Shown in pieces: positions 1 to 8,562 of a stretch of 37,455 bases of DNA (its first letter is position 1; every line of letters begins with the position of its first letter). Under the pieces are notes generated by a model that was not told the DNA's origin, ran no database searches, and worked only from the letters and a program-made list of their open reading frames with translations. The translations under genes and the position numbers were made by a program. The DNA is taken from positions 1 to 37,455 of the forward strand of contig NZ_FUHW01000040.1 of NCBI RefSeq assembly GCF_900163545.1, in the 5' to 3' direction. The stretch comes from Arthrobacter rhombi. Its GTDB lineage: Bacteria; Actinomycetota; Actinomycetes; Actinomycetales; Micrococcaceae.

Positions 1-164
1 AGGTCTTCCCTATTTCAACTACCCCGGAGCGTTACCAACGTCCGTGGTCAATACACCTAGCCTGCCGTCGTTGTGCACCCGCCGTGGCGTTTCGCCGCCG
101 AACCGGCACCGGATGGGGAATAGTAGGTGCGGTAAGGCGTACCACCTGCGTGAGGAAAGCGGTC

Positions 165-1202
165 ATGGAACCCATCCGCCCGGAGCACCCCGCTCCGGAC
201 CGAGTGCTCATCCACCTGAGCGACACCCATGTTCGAGGCGGGGGCCATCTTCTGGCCGACACGCTGGACAGCATCGGACGACTCCGTTCGCTGGTGGACC
301 GGCTGGAGGCCTCCGGGGTGCGCCCCGACGCCCTCGTGGTCACCGGAGACCTGGCCGATAAGGGGGAACCCGACGCCTACGCCACCCTGCGGTCGATCCT
401 GGAACCGGCTGCCGAACGGTTGGGGACCCGGATCATCTGGGCCGCCGGCAACCATGATGACCGGTCGAACCTGCGTACCGAACTGCTCGGCGAGCCGGCA
501 GGCACCACCCCGTTGGACCACGTCTCCTGGCTGGGCGGGCTCCGCCTGATCACCCTGGATACCACGGTTCCCGGCTCCCACCATGGGCACCTTGAAGATA
601 CCCAGTTGCGGTGGCTCGAAGCCGAATTGGCCACCCCGGCCCCCGACGGGACCATCCTGTCCATGCATCACCCGCCGATCGCCAGCGTCCAACCACTGGC
701 GATCCTGGTGGAGCTGCGGGGGCAGGCGCGGCTGGCCGAGGTGCTGGCCGGCAGCGATGTGCGCGCCATTCTGGCCGGGCACCTGCACTACTCGACGTTC
801 GGGACCTTTGCGGGAATCCCTGTTTCGGTGGCCTCGGCGAGCTGTTACACCCAGGACCTGGCGGCGCGAGCCGATCCGGTGCGCGGGATTCATACCACTC
901 GCGGACGCGACGAGGCCCAAGGCTACAACCTGGTGCACGTGCTCCCCGAGACGGTGGTGCATTCGGTGGTCCCGGTGGCCAGCGGTGTCAGTGTCGGGGA
1001 TGTCGTGGAACCTGAAGAGGTGGCCGCGATTCTGCGTGAACACGGGATCGACCCCGATACCGTGGGCCGGAGCCCCCACTCCATCGGCGCCCCCGCCCCC
1101 GGGGACGACGGCGGTGCCCCGGCGGCGCGGGATACTATCGGTCGGTCTGGGCCACCTCCCACGGGGCGGCCAGCGGGAAGTAGGCCTGCAGGAAGTCGGT
1201 AA
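165..1202 (+). CDS. Metallophosphoesterase, CpdA/Icc-like cyclic-nucleotide phosphodiesterase
   Basis: Cytosolic calcineurin-like metallophosphoesterase of 345 aa. The dinuclear metal site is visible in order: LSDTHVRGG near residue 15, [11 protein letters not shown] near 60, GNHDD near 93, MHHPP near 167 and GHLHY near 205. This D-x-H, GD, GNHD, H, GHxH series is that of the CpdA/Icc class, which hydrolyses 3',5'-cyclic nucleotides or other phosphodiesters; the substrate here is not proven. The ATG at 165 is preferred over an in-frame upstream start at 84 because GAGGAAAG lies a few bases before it and the first motif follows closely. The C-terminus is low-complexity (Gly, Pro and Arg rich) and runs 68 bp into the end of the convergent Stealth gene, so the tail is probably not a structured domain. 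Confidence 0.88.
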   Translation: MEPIRPEHPAPDRVLIHLSDTHVRGGGHLLADTLDSIGRLRSLVDRLEASGVRPDALVVTGDLADKGEPDAYATLRSILEPAAERLGTRIIWAAGNHDDRSNLRTELLGEPAGTTPLDHVSWLGGLRLITLDTTVPGSHHGHLEDTQLRWLEAELATPAPDGTILSMHHPPIASVQPLAILVELRGQARLAEVLAGSDVRAILAGHLHYSTFGTFAGIPVSVASASCYTQDLAARADPVRGIHTTRGRDEAQGYNLVHVLPETVVHSVVPVASGVSVGDVVEPEEVAAILREHGIDPDTVGRSPHSIGAPAPGDDGGAPAARDTIGRSGPPPTGRPAGSRPAGSR

Positions 1203-2793
1203 CGACTTCCTGGCGTTCCTTGGCCGGGACTTCGGGGAAGGACCCGTCGTTGAGGCAGAAGAAGTCCTGGTTGCGTTTCTTCAACAGTTTGCGCAGCGCG
1301 TCCAGACCCGAGTACATGGTGGTGTCCACATACTTCACCTTCGCCTTCTCCTTGGTGACGGCCCGGCCGGTCAGCAACGCGTAGTAGTGGTAGAGCGAAT
1401 TGGTGACCGAGATGTTGTCCTTGGCGCGGAACCTGCTGGCGGCCGTTGCCGCGAACTCCTCGGAGAAGACCTCTTCGAGCTCCTTGAGCACGCTGCGGCG
1501 CAAGGGGGCAGCGGTGTGCTCCAGGTGGCGGGTGGTGATGCGCCCGAACCGGTCGTTGAGCAGCCGCCGGTTCACCCGGGCCGAATTCTCGAAACCCGAA
1601 CGGTCCAGATGGTTGTCACCCAAGCCGATCCGGGTTCCTGCCTCGATGAACTTGGTGATCCCGCCGGGGGAGAAGAACATATCGGGTCCTAGCGGGCGAC
1701 CCACGAACATATCGTCGTTGGAGTACAGGAAGTGCTCCGAGAGTCCATCGATATGCTGCAGCTGGGACTCCACGGCCTGCGAGTTGAACGTGGGCAGCAC
1801 CGAGGGGTCGCGGAAATGATCGGGGGCCCGCACCACCGAGATGCGTGGATGGTCGGCATCCAACCAGGCGGGCACGGGAGAGTCCGTGGCGATATAGATA
1901 TGCCTGACCCAGGGAGCGAACATGTAGACGCTGCGCAGGGCATACTTCAGCTCATCGATCTGCCGGTAGCGGGCCTCTGAATCGTCTCCCTCGCCGACCA
2001 CGACCCCGTCCATGAAGGAGGCCCGATAGCGCTGGTGCTCGGGGTCGTTGCCATCGACCCAGGAGAAGACCATATCGATCGGGAAGGAAATATCCGCTGC
2101 ATGGTCGGCGAACATGTTCTCGATGGTCGGCCACTCACGGCCATACCGGTGCACGGTGCCACGCACCGCCTCGTCGGCCGGTAGCGTGGCCCGGGTCAAC
2201 GAATTCTCCATGGGCAGATGCAGCAGCCCGGGATCCTTCCACTGCCATAATTCGATCTGCACCCCCGTGGAGGCACCGAAAGCCAGCCCGCCAACAGGTT
2301 CGATCCGCGGACGGTAGAGCCGGTACATCCTGGCTTTCGGCTTCTCGGCCAACGCGCCATCGGCCACCAGCAGGGACTTGCCCTTGCGGGTATCAACGGC
2401 CAGCGAATAGAACGGTTCGTCCTGGCAGGCAGCCACGAGGGCGGCGCGCATCGCCTTGCGTTCATCCCAGGAGACGGCGATCACCGGGCGGGCATCGTTG
2501 CCACGCACCAGCAGGTAGGCCACCGATGCGGCATCGAGGACGTCGCGGATGAACAGCAGATCGGTCACCATCGCCTCATGGGGGGTGATCGTCGAATTCA
2601 CGAGGGCGTAACGGCCGTCCGAACGCAGGACGTCGGTGCGCTCCATAAACCGGGCGATCGCCGCCGCCGAGGTGACTTCCCTGACCGGGGAGGCTGCGCC
2701 GTCGTCCTCCGGGGTCCCGTGGAAGACCTCATCGGGATGCGGGGCCGTCCGGGTGGCCTCGAGCGGGTCGGTGGTGAGATCGCTTTGGTTCAT
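1135..2793 (-). CDS. Stealth family sugar-phosphate transferase (capsule/cell-wall polysaccharide)
   Basis: 552 aa protein of the Stealth family, enzymes that transfer hexose-1-phosphate from a nucleotide sugar to build phosphodiester-linked glycans. All four conserved regions can be read. CR1 is [14 protein letters not shown] near residue 240. CR2 runs from the DELKYALRS stretch through HIYIATDS to [13 protein letters not shown]3 is around [23 protein letters not shown]4 is [14 protein letters not shown] near the end. About 230 residues precede CR1, as is common in the family. The ATG at 2793 overlaps the stop of the upstream MarR-like gene as ATGA, so translation is probably coupled, and this overlap decides the start over an in-frame upstream ATG at 2985. 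Which surface polymer is made cannot be told from the window. Confidence 0.9.
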   Translation of the reverse strand: MNQSDLTTDPLEATRTAPHPDEVFHGTPEDDGAASPVREVTSAAAIARFMERTDVLRSDGRYALVNSTITPHEAMVTDLLFIRDVLDAASVAYLLVRGNDARPVIAVSWDERKAMRAALVAACQDEPFYSLAVDTRKGKSLLVADGALAEKPKARMYRLYRPRIEPVGGLAFGASTGVQIELWQWKDPGLLHLPMENSLTRATLPADEAVRGTVHRYGREWPTIENMFADHAADISFPIDMVFSWVDGNDPEHQRYRASFMDGVVVGEGDDSEARYRQIDELKYALRSVYMFAPWVRHIYIATDSPVPAWLDADHPRISVVRAPDHFRDPSVLPTFNSQAVESQLQHIDGLSEHFLYSNDDMFVGRPLGPDMFFSPGGITKFIEAGTRIGLGDNHLDRSGFENSARVNRRLLNDRFGRITTRHLEHTAAPLRRSVLKELEEVFSEEFAATAASRFRAKDNISVTNSLYHYYALLTGRAVTKEKAKVKYVDTTMYSGLDALRKLLKKRNQDFFCLNDGSFPEVPAKERQEVVTDFLQAYFPLAAPWEVAQTDR

Positions 2794-3233
2794 GCGCGGT
2801 CCGCCTCGGACCAGCCGAGGTTGGTGGCCATGCGTTGCAAGGTGGCGATGGTCGTTTCGTACTGCTCCGGCGTGACTCCGGCGCTGGAGCGTTCCCGCAT
2901 GCCCTCGACCAGTTCGGTGAGCCGTTCCAGACTGATGGTGCCGCGGTCGGTCAGGGCGTAGGAATCCCCGTCCTGGGAGACCCACCCGGATTCCAGGAGT
3001 TCGGTCAGATGCTCTGCCGGGGAGGCCGGCTCACCTTCGGGGGACACCTCGTCGAAGAACGGGGCCAGGGCCGACATGAGTTCCTCCGAGGTATGGGGTT
3101 TGGCCCCCAGGAGGTTCAGGAGCTGCCATTGCCGGCGCGTGACGCCGTGCTCCTCTAGGGATGTGGCGAACTGCTCGGAAATGAGTGAGTCCACCAGCTT
3201 GAGCCAGTATCCGATCGGTCGTTGAGCGTTCAT
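2790..3233 (-). CDS. MarR-like winged-helix transcriptional regulator
   Basis: 147 aa protein with the layout of a MarR regulator: an N-terminal dimerisation helix (residues 5-27), a HTH region around VTRRQWQLLNLLGAKPHTSEEL, a wing around LLESGWVSQDGDSYALTDRG, and a C-terminal helical segment. It is the first gene of a two-gene unit; its TGA overlaps the ATG of the Stealth gene, so the two are co-translated. A -10-like TAGGGT at 3245-3240 is followed by six bases and then the ATG, which points to a leaderless transcript. Control of the surface-polysaccharide gene or of its own operon is inference; no ligand or operator is evident. Confidence 0.75.
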   Translation of the reverse strand: MNAQRPIGYWLKLVDSLISEQFATSLEEHGVTRRQWQLLNLLGAKPHTSEELMSALAPFFDEVSPEGEPASPAEHLTELLESGWVSQDGDSYALTDRGTISLERLTELVEGMRERSSAGVTPEQYETTIATLQRMATNLGWSEADRA

Positions 3234-3239
3234 GGTTTC

Positions 3240-3314
3240 ACCCTAGCTCGGGACGGAGCGGCTGTCGCGCCATCGGCGCGGACGTGACCCGGGAGGTTGA
3301 GCGGGACCTAGAAT
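3240..3314. promoter_or_regulatory. Divergent leaderless promoters: MarR-like gene (-) and pyrE (+)
   Basis: On the minus strand TAGGGT (3245-3240) lies six bases before the ATG at 3233. On the plus strand TAGAAT (3309-3314) lies seven bases before the ATG at 3322. Both match the actinobacterial TANNNT -10 at a distance that puts the transcription start on or next to the start codon. No convincing -35 or Shine-Dalgarno sequence is seen for either gene. Confidence 0.6.
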
Positions 3315-3321
3315 GAAGTCC

Positions 3322-3882
3322 ATGACCTCGAAGAACCACGCCCGCGCCCGCCTGCTCGAACTCATCACCGAACTTGCCGTGGTCCGCGGCAAGGTCATTC
3401 TTTCCTCCGGCAAGGAGGCCGACTACTACATCGACCTACGCCGTATCACCTTGCACCACGAAGCGGCACCGCTGGTCGGTGCCGTCATGCTCGAGCTGCT
3501 GGATGAGGCGGGCATCGATTTCACCCATGCCGGTGGCCTCACCATGGGGGCCGACCCCGTGGGCACCGCTGTGATGCACGCCGCCGGGCGGGCCGGCCGC
3601 GCAGTGGACGCGTTCGTGGTCCGCAAGGCGCAGAAGTCCTACGGGATGGGCCGCCAGGTGGAGGGTCCCGACGTGTCGGGGCGCAACGTCGTGGTCCTGG
3701 AGGACACGTCCACCACCGGCGGCTCGGCGCTCACCGCCGTCGAAGGAGTCCGGGCGGCCGGTGGCCACGTCGTGGCCGTCGCCGTGATCGTGGACCGTGA
3801 CACCGGGTCGAAGGAACGCATCGAGGCCGAGGCCGGAGTTCCCTACCTCTTCGCCTACGGCAAGGATGAGCTCGGCCTCTAG
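3322..3882 (+). CDS. pyrE: Orotate phosphoribosyltransferase
   Basis: 186 aa, the usual length for PyrE, which joins orotate to PRPP in the fifth step of UMP synthesis. It shows SGKEADYYIDLR near residue 28, the phosphate-binding GGLTMGADPVGTAV near 73, the catalytic-loop RKAQKSYGMG near 101, and the PRPP motif VVVLEDTSTTGGSALTAV near 125. I chose ATG 3322 over ATG 3313: the hexamer TAGAAT (3309-3314) overlaps 3313 and is spaced for a leaderless start at 3322. The stop is shared with the convergent MscS gene in the four bases CTAG, in which both genes read TAG. Confidence 0.93.
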   Translation: MTSKNHARARLLELITELAVVRGKVILSSGKEADYYIDLRRITLHHEAAPLVGAVMLELLDEAGIDFTHAGGLTMGADPVGTAVMHAAGRAGRAVDAFVVRKAQKSYGMGRQVEGPDVSGRNVVVLEDTSTTGGSALTAVEGVRAAGGHVVAVAVIVDRDTGSKERIEAEAGVPYLFAYGKDELGL

Positions 3883-4913
3883 TCCGGGTGGGCCTCCGGC
3901 TCGCCGGTCGGGCTGGCGGGGTCCGTCTCGGGGGTTGGCCCGGTCCCGGCATGTGCGGTGGTGAAGCCCTCGGGGTTCGCCGCGCGGATGATGGTCTGCT
4001 GGACCAGCGGGATCCGCACGCCGGCAGCATCGAGGTCGGCCTTGAGTTGCGACCGCATCGCCCGGGCCACCGCCCACTGCTGTAGTGGCCGGGTGCGGAA
4101 GACCAGCCGAATGGTGATGGACTCCCCACTGAGATCCTGGACGCCCCAGATCTCTGGATCGTCCAGGATCTCGTGGGACCACTTCGGATCGGCCTGGAGT
4201 TTTTGTGCCGAGGCGAGGATCAGGTCGTTGACCTCGGGCATCTTCGAGTCGTAGGGAACCGGGACATCCAGCACCGCACGGGCCCAGCCCTGGGAGAAGT
4301 TACCCACCCGCAGGATCTCGCCATTGCGGACGTGCCACAGACTGCCGTCGACGTCACGAACCTGGGTGACGCGCAAGCCCACTGCCTCCACCTCGCCGGA
4401 GGCCTCGCCGAGGTCCACATAGTCGCCGATGCCGAACTGGTCCTCGGCGACCAGGAAGATCCCCGAGAGGTAGTCCTTGACCAGGGCCTGGGCGCCGAAG
4501 CCCAAGGCAACACCGACGACGCCGGCACTGGCGAGCACCGGGGCCATGTTGATGCCCAGCTGGGAGAGCACGGTCAGCAGGACCACCGCGGTGATGACGA
4601 TCGTGGTGACCGAGCGCAGGACCGAGCCAACGGTCTGGGCCCGCTGGGTGCGCCGGGCCACGGCGATCGGAGATTCCTGCACGAGCCAGCGCCGCCCGCT
4701 CTTCTCTGTCTTGCGTTGCTCCTTGGACAGGGCCGCGGCCTCACCGGCGGCAATATGCTCGGTGGTCCGGCGGATGAGACGGCGGATGACGAAGTTCAAC
4801 GACACGCCGATGACGATGACGATCGCGATCTTCAGCGGGCGGTCCAACCAGAAGGACCAGTCCAAAAAGGGGGAAGCATCGGCGGGGGGAGCAAGGGAAA
4901 GCGACAGGGGCAT
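3879..4913 (-). CDS. Small-conductance mechanosensitive channel (MscS family)
   Basis: 344 aa inner-membrane channel that opens under membrane tension to release solutes. Transmembrane stretches are visible near residues 25-48, 95-117 and 122-150. The third is the pore helix, rich in Gly and Ala (ASAGVVGVALGFGAQALVKD), followed by the beta domain with GDYVDLGEASGEVEAVGLRVT and the NGEILRVGN strand. The C-terminal 30 residues are Pro/Thr/Glu rich and likely disordered. The gene follows the HAD gene on the same strand after 90 bp but seems to have its own leaderless promoter, TAGTTT at 4925-4920 six bases before the ATG. Its stop overlaps that of pyrE. Confidence 0.92.
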   Translation of the reverse strand: MPLSLSLAPPADASPFLDWSFWLDRPLKIAIVIVIGVSLNFVIRRLIRRTTEHIAAGEAAALSKEQRKTEKSGRRWLVQESPIAVARRTQRAQTVGSVLRSVTTIVITAVVLLTVLSQLGINMAPVLASAGVVGVALGFGAQALVKDYLSGIFLVAEDQFGIGDYVDLGEASGEVEAVGLRVTQVRDVDGSLWHVRNGEILRVGNFSQGWARAVLDVPVPYDSKMPEVNDLILASAQKLQADPKWSHEILDDPEIWGVQDLSGESITIRLVFRTRPLQQWAVARAMRSQLKADLDAAGVRIPLVQQTIIRAANPEGFTTAHAGTGPTPETDPASPTGEPEAHPD

Positions 4914-4919
4914 ATGTCG

Positions 4920-4952
4920 AAACTAGGGGCTTGCCTCGGGGTGGGGCAAGCC
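4920..4952 (-). promoter_or_regulatory. MscS-gene promoter with adjacent inverted repeat
   Basis: TAGTTT (4925-4920, minus strand) is placed for a leaderless start at 4913. Two bases upstream starts a perfect 8-bp inverted repeat (GGCTTGCC at 4928-4935, GGCAAGCC at 4945-4952, 9-nt loop). It could end transcripts of the HAD gene, although there is no T-run, or be an operator covering the -35 to -10 spacer. Confidence 0.45.
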
Positions 4953-5003
4953 GGGGACGGCCAGAGTGAGCAGATCAACAGCGCTGGTCGACCAGCCGGT
5001 GCC

Positions 5004-5795
5004 CTAGAGCCGGGGGAGGAGCTCGGCGACGGAGGGGAAAACGGTGTCCGGGCGGAACGGGAAGCGTTCGATGTCCTCGGGCTGGGTGATCCCCGAATGG
5101 ACCAGCACCGTATACAGTCCGGCCTCCATGCCGGCGACGATATCGGTGTCCATCCGGTCCCCGATCATCGCGGTGGTCTCCGAGTGGGCCTGGATCCGAT
5201 TCAGCGCCGAACGGAACATCATCGGGTTCGGTTTGCCGACCACGTAGGGCTGCCGCTCAGTGGCCTGGCTGATCAAGGCAGCCACGGCCCCGGTGGCCGG
5301 CATGACGCCTTCGGGCGAGGGGCCGGTGGCATCGGGGTTGGTCGTAATGAAACGGGCACCCTGGGAAATCAACCGGATCGCCCGCGTAATGGCCTCGAAG
5401 GAGTAGGTGCGGGTTTCCCCCAACACCACGAAATCGGGATTGCGGTCCGTGAGGATGAAGCCGGCGTCGTGCAATGCCGTGGTCAGTCCCGCCTCGCCGA
5501 TGACGAAGGCCTTGCCACCCGGTGATTGGCGGCGCAGGAACTCTGCGGTGGCCATGGCCGAGGTCCAGATGTTTTCCTCGGGGATCACCAGGCCGGCGGC
5601 CTCCAGCCGGGCGCAGAGGTCGCGCGGGGTGTAGATCGAGTTATTGGTCAGCACGAGGAAGCGTTTGGAGGTGGAGACCCAGCGTTCGATCAACTCGGCG
5701 GCGCCGGGAATGGCCTTGTTCTCGTGGACCAGGACACCGTCCATATCGGTCAGCCAGCATTCAATATCGGCGGGGGTGCGGTCGTCGGTACTCAT
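5004..5795 (-). CDS. HAD-superfamily IIA phosphatase (NagD-like)
   Basis: 263 aa HAD hydrolase of subclass IIA. Motif I is LTDMDGVL near residue 15 (both aspartates present), motif II is LTNNS near 48, the motif III lysine is in VGKPNPMMF near 195, and motif IV is IGDRMDTDI near 219. The family removes phosphate from nucleoside monophosphates, sugar phosphates or glycerol phosphate; the substrate here is unknown. ATG 5795 has AAAGAGGC upstream and sits next to motif I, so it is better than the upstream in-frame ATG at 5834. It lies between corA and the MscS gene on the same strand with gaps of 75 and 90 bp, so a loose transcription unit is possible. Confidence 0.88.
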   Translation of the reverse strand: MSTDDRTPADIECWLTDMDGVLVHENKAIPGAAELIERWVSTSKRFLVLTNNSIYTPRDLCARLEAAGLVIPEENIWTSAMATAEFLRRQSPGGKAFVIGEAGLTTALHDAGFILTDRNPDFVVLGETRTYSFEAITRAIRLISQGARFITTNPDATGPSPEGVMPATGAVAALISQATERQPYVVGKPNPMMFRSALNRIQAHSETTAMIGDRMDTDIVAGMEAGLYTVLVHSGITQPEDIERFPFRPDTVFPSVAELLPRL

Positions 5796-5870
5796 TCTCA
5801 GCCTCTTTTGCCTCGTGGTGGTTCCACGGTTCACGCTATCCCGTCAGGGGAAGGGGCGCCGTACCGGGGC

Positions 5871-6914
5871 TCACAGCCACCTGTTGTGCTTGAACACCAC
5901 GTAGAGACCGACGCTCAGCCCCACCATCAGCGCCAGGGCCGCCGGATATCCCCAGACAAAGGCAAGTTCGGGCATATGGGTGAAGTTCATCCCGTAAATG
6001 CTGCCGATCAGACTGGGAGCGAAAAGGATGGCGGCCCAGGAGGAGATCTTCTTCATTTGTTCGTTCTGGGCGACCCCCGCCTGGGCGGCCTGCTGGGAGA
6101 CGAGGGTCGCCGACAAGGACAGGGCGTTGGTCAGCAGGGCCCTGAAGGAGGCGATGCGTTCTGAAACACGGATGGCGTGATCCTGGACGTCGGCGAACCG
6201 GTGGTCAAGTTCGAGCAGCTGCTCGTCCCGGGCGACGGCCGGTGCCGGTCGGCCGCCGGGCCCCACCGGCTGCCCGCCGGCCAGGTCCCGGCGCAGGATG
6301 GACAGGATCCGTTCCAACGGTACGGTGGCCCGCTGCAGTTCGATGACTTCGCCGGAGAGCTCGTAGATCCGCCGGGACACGTCGGGGGTGCCGGAGAAGA
6401 GCTGGTCGTCGATTTCGTCGATGTCGTTGGAGAGTCCGTCGACGACCGGCTCATATTCGTCGACGACCTGGTCGAGCACCGCATAGAGCACGGCTCGCGG
6501 GCCCATGGACAGCAGTTCGGGTTCCTCTTCCATCCGGTGGCGGACCCGGGCCAGGTCGGGGGATTCAGCGTGGCGGACCGTGACGACGAAGTCCTCCCCG
6601 ATGTAGACGTGCAGCTCCCCGAATTCGACCTTCTCGGTGGCGTCCAGATAGCGAGCAGGCCGCAGCACCAGCAGGGAATGGTCCCCATAATGGTCCAGCT
6701 TGGCCCGCTGGTGGCCCTTCAGGGTGTCCTCGAGGGCCAGCGGATGCAGTTCGAGCTCCTCGGCCACGGCCCGCAGTTCTTCTTCGGTGGGCCGGTAGAG
6801 TCCGAGCCAGGCCATCCCCTCGTGCTCGCGCAGTCGCTGCATCGTGTGCCCCAACTGCGATGGATCGTGCACCCGACGTCCGTTGACGTAGATCCCGTTA
6901 TCGATAATGGCCAT
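5871..6914 (-). CDS. corA: CorA-type magnesium/divalent cation transporter
   Basis: 347 aa. A large cytosolic N-terminal domain (residues 1-290, with the long helical segment around ALSLSATLVSQQ) is followed by two transmembrane helices. The CorA signature YGMNF is at residues 307-311, and the second helix ends with the basic tail KHNRWL. This pentameric channel takes up Mg2+ (or Co2+/Ni2+). The ATG at 6914 has GGAGGTGGTC directly upstream, a strong ribosome binding site that decides the start over an in-frame ATG at 7034. It is divergent from the TrmH-type gene. Confidence 0.93.
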   Translation of the reverse strand: MAIIDNGIYVNGRRVHDPSQLGHTMQRLREHEGMAWLGLYRPTEEELRAVAEELELHPLALEDTLKGHQRAKLDHYGDHSLLVLRPARYLDATEKVEFGELHVYIGEDFVVTVRHAESPDLARVRHRMEEEPELLSMGPRAVLYAVLDQVVDEYEPVVDGLSNDIDEIDDQLFSGTPDVSRRIYELSGEVIELQRATVPLERILSILRRDLAGGQPVGPGGRPAPAVARDEQLLELDHRFADVQDHAIRVSERIASFRALLTNALSLSATLVSQQAAQAGVAQNEQMKKISSWAAILFAPSLIGSIYGMNFTHMPELAFVWGYPAALALMVGLSVGLYVVFKHNRWL

Positions 6915-6985
6915 GACCACCTCCAGCGCATATTCTGCCATCTGCGCGGACGGCCGACGTGCCCTGCGCGGCGCGGCGGACGCAC

Positions 6986-6991
6986 TACGCT
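6986..6991 (+). promoter_or_regulatory. -10 element for a leaderless trmH-type gene
   Basis: TACGCT, followed by six bases and the GTG start at 6998. There is no Shine-Dalgarno sequence between hexamer and start, which supports the GTG start and a leaderless mRNA. Confidence 0.55.
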
Positions 6992-6997
6992 GGGACG

Positions 6998-7690
6998 GTG
7001 GATCAATCATCGCCAGAACCTGCCGCCCCACCACGCCCGGACGCGGTTCCGGCCACCGAAGCCGACGCCGCGGAACGACCCGAAGTCGGCGTGGGCCCCT
7101 GGGAAGGGCAATGGCCCGACGGGGAGCATTGGGATCCGGAACTGCTGCGTGAGGGGGACCGCCGCAATGTCGGGGACCGGTACCGGTACTGGTTGCATGA
7201 GGCGATCGTCGCGGATCTGGATACCCGGCGCCATGATTTCCATATTGCCATCGAGAACTGGCAGCACGATATGAACATCGGCACCGTCGTACGCACCGCC
7301 AACGCCTTCCTGGCCAAGGAAGTGCACATCATTGGACGACGCCGGTGGAACCGTCGTGGGGCCATGGTCACCGACCGCTACCAGCATGTGCGCCACCATC
7401 CAACGGTGGAGGAATTCGTGCAGTGGGCTCAGGGAGAGGGCCTAGCCATCATTGGTATCGACATCTTCCCGGATTCGGAGCAGTTGGAGACCTATGATCT
7501 GCCCCGCAATTGTGTGCTGGTGTTCGGGCAGGAAGGCCCGGGGCTCAGCGACGAGGTTCACGCGGTGGCGGATACCACGCTGAGCATCGAACAGTTTGGT
7601 TCCACCCGCTCCATCAATGCCGCCTCCGCAGCTGGGATCGCCATGCACGCCTGGATTCGACGCCACGTCTTCGGCCAGTCGCCCGGCTAG
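6998..7690 (+). CDS. SpoU/TrmH-family RNA 2'-O-methyltransferase
   Basis: 230 aa SPOUT methyltransferase using S-adenosylmethionine on tRNA or rRNA. Three family motifs are present: motif 1 NIGTVVRTANAFLAKEVHIIG near residue 90, motif 2 CVLVFGQEGPGLSDEV near 170, and motif 3 LSIEQFGSTRSINAASAAG near 195, which form the knotted SAM site. The first 30 residues are Pro/Glu/Ala rich and look disordered. GTG 6998 is chosen because TACGCT lies six bases before it. It converges with the CDP-alcohol phosphotransferase gene 43 bp downstream. The target nucleotide cannot be assigned. Confidence 0.88.
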   Translation: MDQSSPEPAAPPRPDAVPATEADAAERPEVGVGPWEGQWPDGEHWDPELLREGDRRNVGDRYRYWLHEAIVADLDTRRHDFHIAIENWQHDMNIGTVVRTANAFLAKEVHIIGRRRWNRRGAMVTDRYQHVRHHPTVEEFVQWAQGEGLAIIGIDIFPDSEQLETYDLPRNCVLVFGQEGPGLSDEVHAVADTTLSIEQFGSTRSINAASAAGIAMHAWIRRHVFGQSPG

Positions 7691-7733
7691 AAAAGGACGT
7701 CTTTCTTGTGCCCCGGACCATCGGGCAGGGATC

Positions 7734-8468
7734 TTACGCGTTCGCCAACCGGGCGTGCCTGCGTTCCAAGGCGACGGCGTCACGGCCGAAGGACAAGAGC
7801 AGCAGGGACAGGCCGAGCGCCACGACCACCGTGGCGACGGGAACAGGGACGACGGGGACCAATACAGTCACCAGGACAACCGCCTGGATGGCGGCCACGA
7901 CCCTGCGGAATTGGCTGAATTCCAGTGGAGCCCGCAGTGCCGGACGCCACCAGGACCAGGCCACGAACAGATAGCGCATCAATCCGATCGCCAGCACCCA
8001 CGGTCCCAAGGTGAAGGCCAGCGGCACCGAAAGCACCAACAGCAGGGCGGCGTCGGTTTCCATGTCCAACTGTGATCCCTGGGCGGAGGCGGTGCCGGTG
8101 CGCCGGGCCACCCATCCGTCGACGGCGTCCAGCAACACCGCGGGGATGGCCAGCAAGACCAGCCACCACGACCTGTGCGGCACGGCACCGAGGATAGCCA
8201 ACACGACGAGGGTGGTGCAGCCACCACCCAAGACGGCGCGACTCAACGTCACCCGGTCCGCTGGGGTGGAGAAACGGGGTTCGCGTCGTACGATGCTCAG
8301 CGCTGCAACTAAGACCAGGGTCAAGCCACTGGCCACCGCTGCGACGCTGCCCCAGGACGAGCTGCTTCCGAACTGCACCAGCAGGATCCCGACCCCCAGG
8401 TAGCCGACGACGGCGCAGACCGCGTCGGTCAGTGCTCGCTGACGCATCCGGCTCGTCGAGCGGTGCAT
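7734..8468 (-). CDS. CDP-alcohol phosphatidyltransferase family membrane enzyme
   Basis: 244 aa integral membrane protein with about six transmembrane helices. The full catalytic signature D-x2-D-G-x2-A-R-x8-G-x3-D-x3-D is present around residues 115-140 (DAVDGWVARRTG, then GSQLDMETD). All four metal-binding aspartates are therefore kept and the enzyme should be active. Family members transfer a phospho-alcohol from a CDP-linked donor to an acceptor such as inositol phosphate, glycerol phosphate or another alcohol; the acceptor here is unknown. ATG 8468 follows AAGAGGAGC; an in-frame ATG at 8519 is less likely. It is divergent from the BchC-like dehydrogenase gene and may belong to the pterin-like cluster that starts there. 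Confidence 0.85.
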   Translation of the reverse strand: MHRSTSRMRQRALTDAVCAVVGYLGVGILLVQFGSSSSWGSVAAVASGLTLVLVAALSIVRREPRFSTPADRVTLSRAVLGGGCTTLVVLAILGAVPHRSWWLVLLAIPAVLLDAVDGWVARRTGTASAQGSQLDMETDAALLLVLSVPLAFTLGPWVLAIGLMRYLFVAWSWWRPALRAPLEFSQFRRVVAAIQAVVLVTVLVPVVPVPVATVVVALGLSLLLLSFGRDAVALERRHARLANA

Positions 8469-8550
8469 CGGGCTCCTCTTGAAACGTCTGATATCTGTCT
8501 GCGAGTCTACTGGCAGCATGCGGAGCCTCGGCGGTCAAAGAGGAGGCAGG

Positions 8551-8556
8551 CATAAT
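8551..8556 (+). promoter_or_regulatory. -10 element of the cluster's first plus-strand gene
   Basis: CATAAT, six bases before the ATG at 8563. It differs from TATAAT at one position, and the distance to the ATG predicts a leaderless transcript for the dehydrogenase gene. Confidence 0.55.
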
Positions 8557-8562
8557 CGAAGC

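Noticed and set aside
57..1079. Long minus-strand open frame opposite the metallophosphoesterase gene
   Set aside because: It is a high-GC shadow frame: Arg/Gly/His rich, no recognisable domain, and fully antisense to a gene with intact catalytic motifs.
4173..5525. 450-codon plus-strand open frame across the MscS and HAD genes
   Set aside because: It reads through two clearly recognisable minus-strand genes, has Asp/Gly/His-rich composition and no family motif.
7691..7733. Terminator between trmH-type and CDP-alcohol phosphotransferase genes
   Set aside because: Only a weak TGCCC/GGGCA stem and a GACGTC palindrome are present; not enough to call a terminator.
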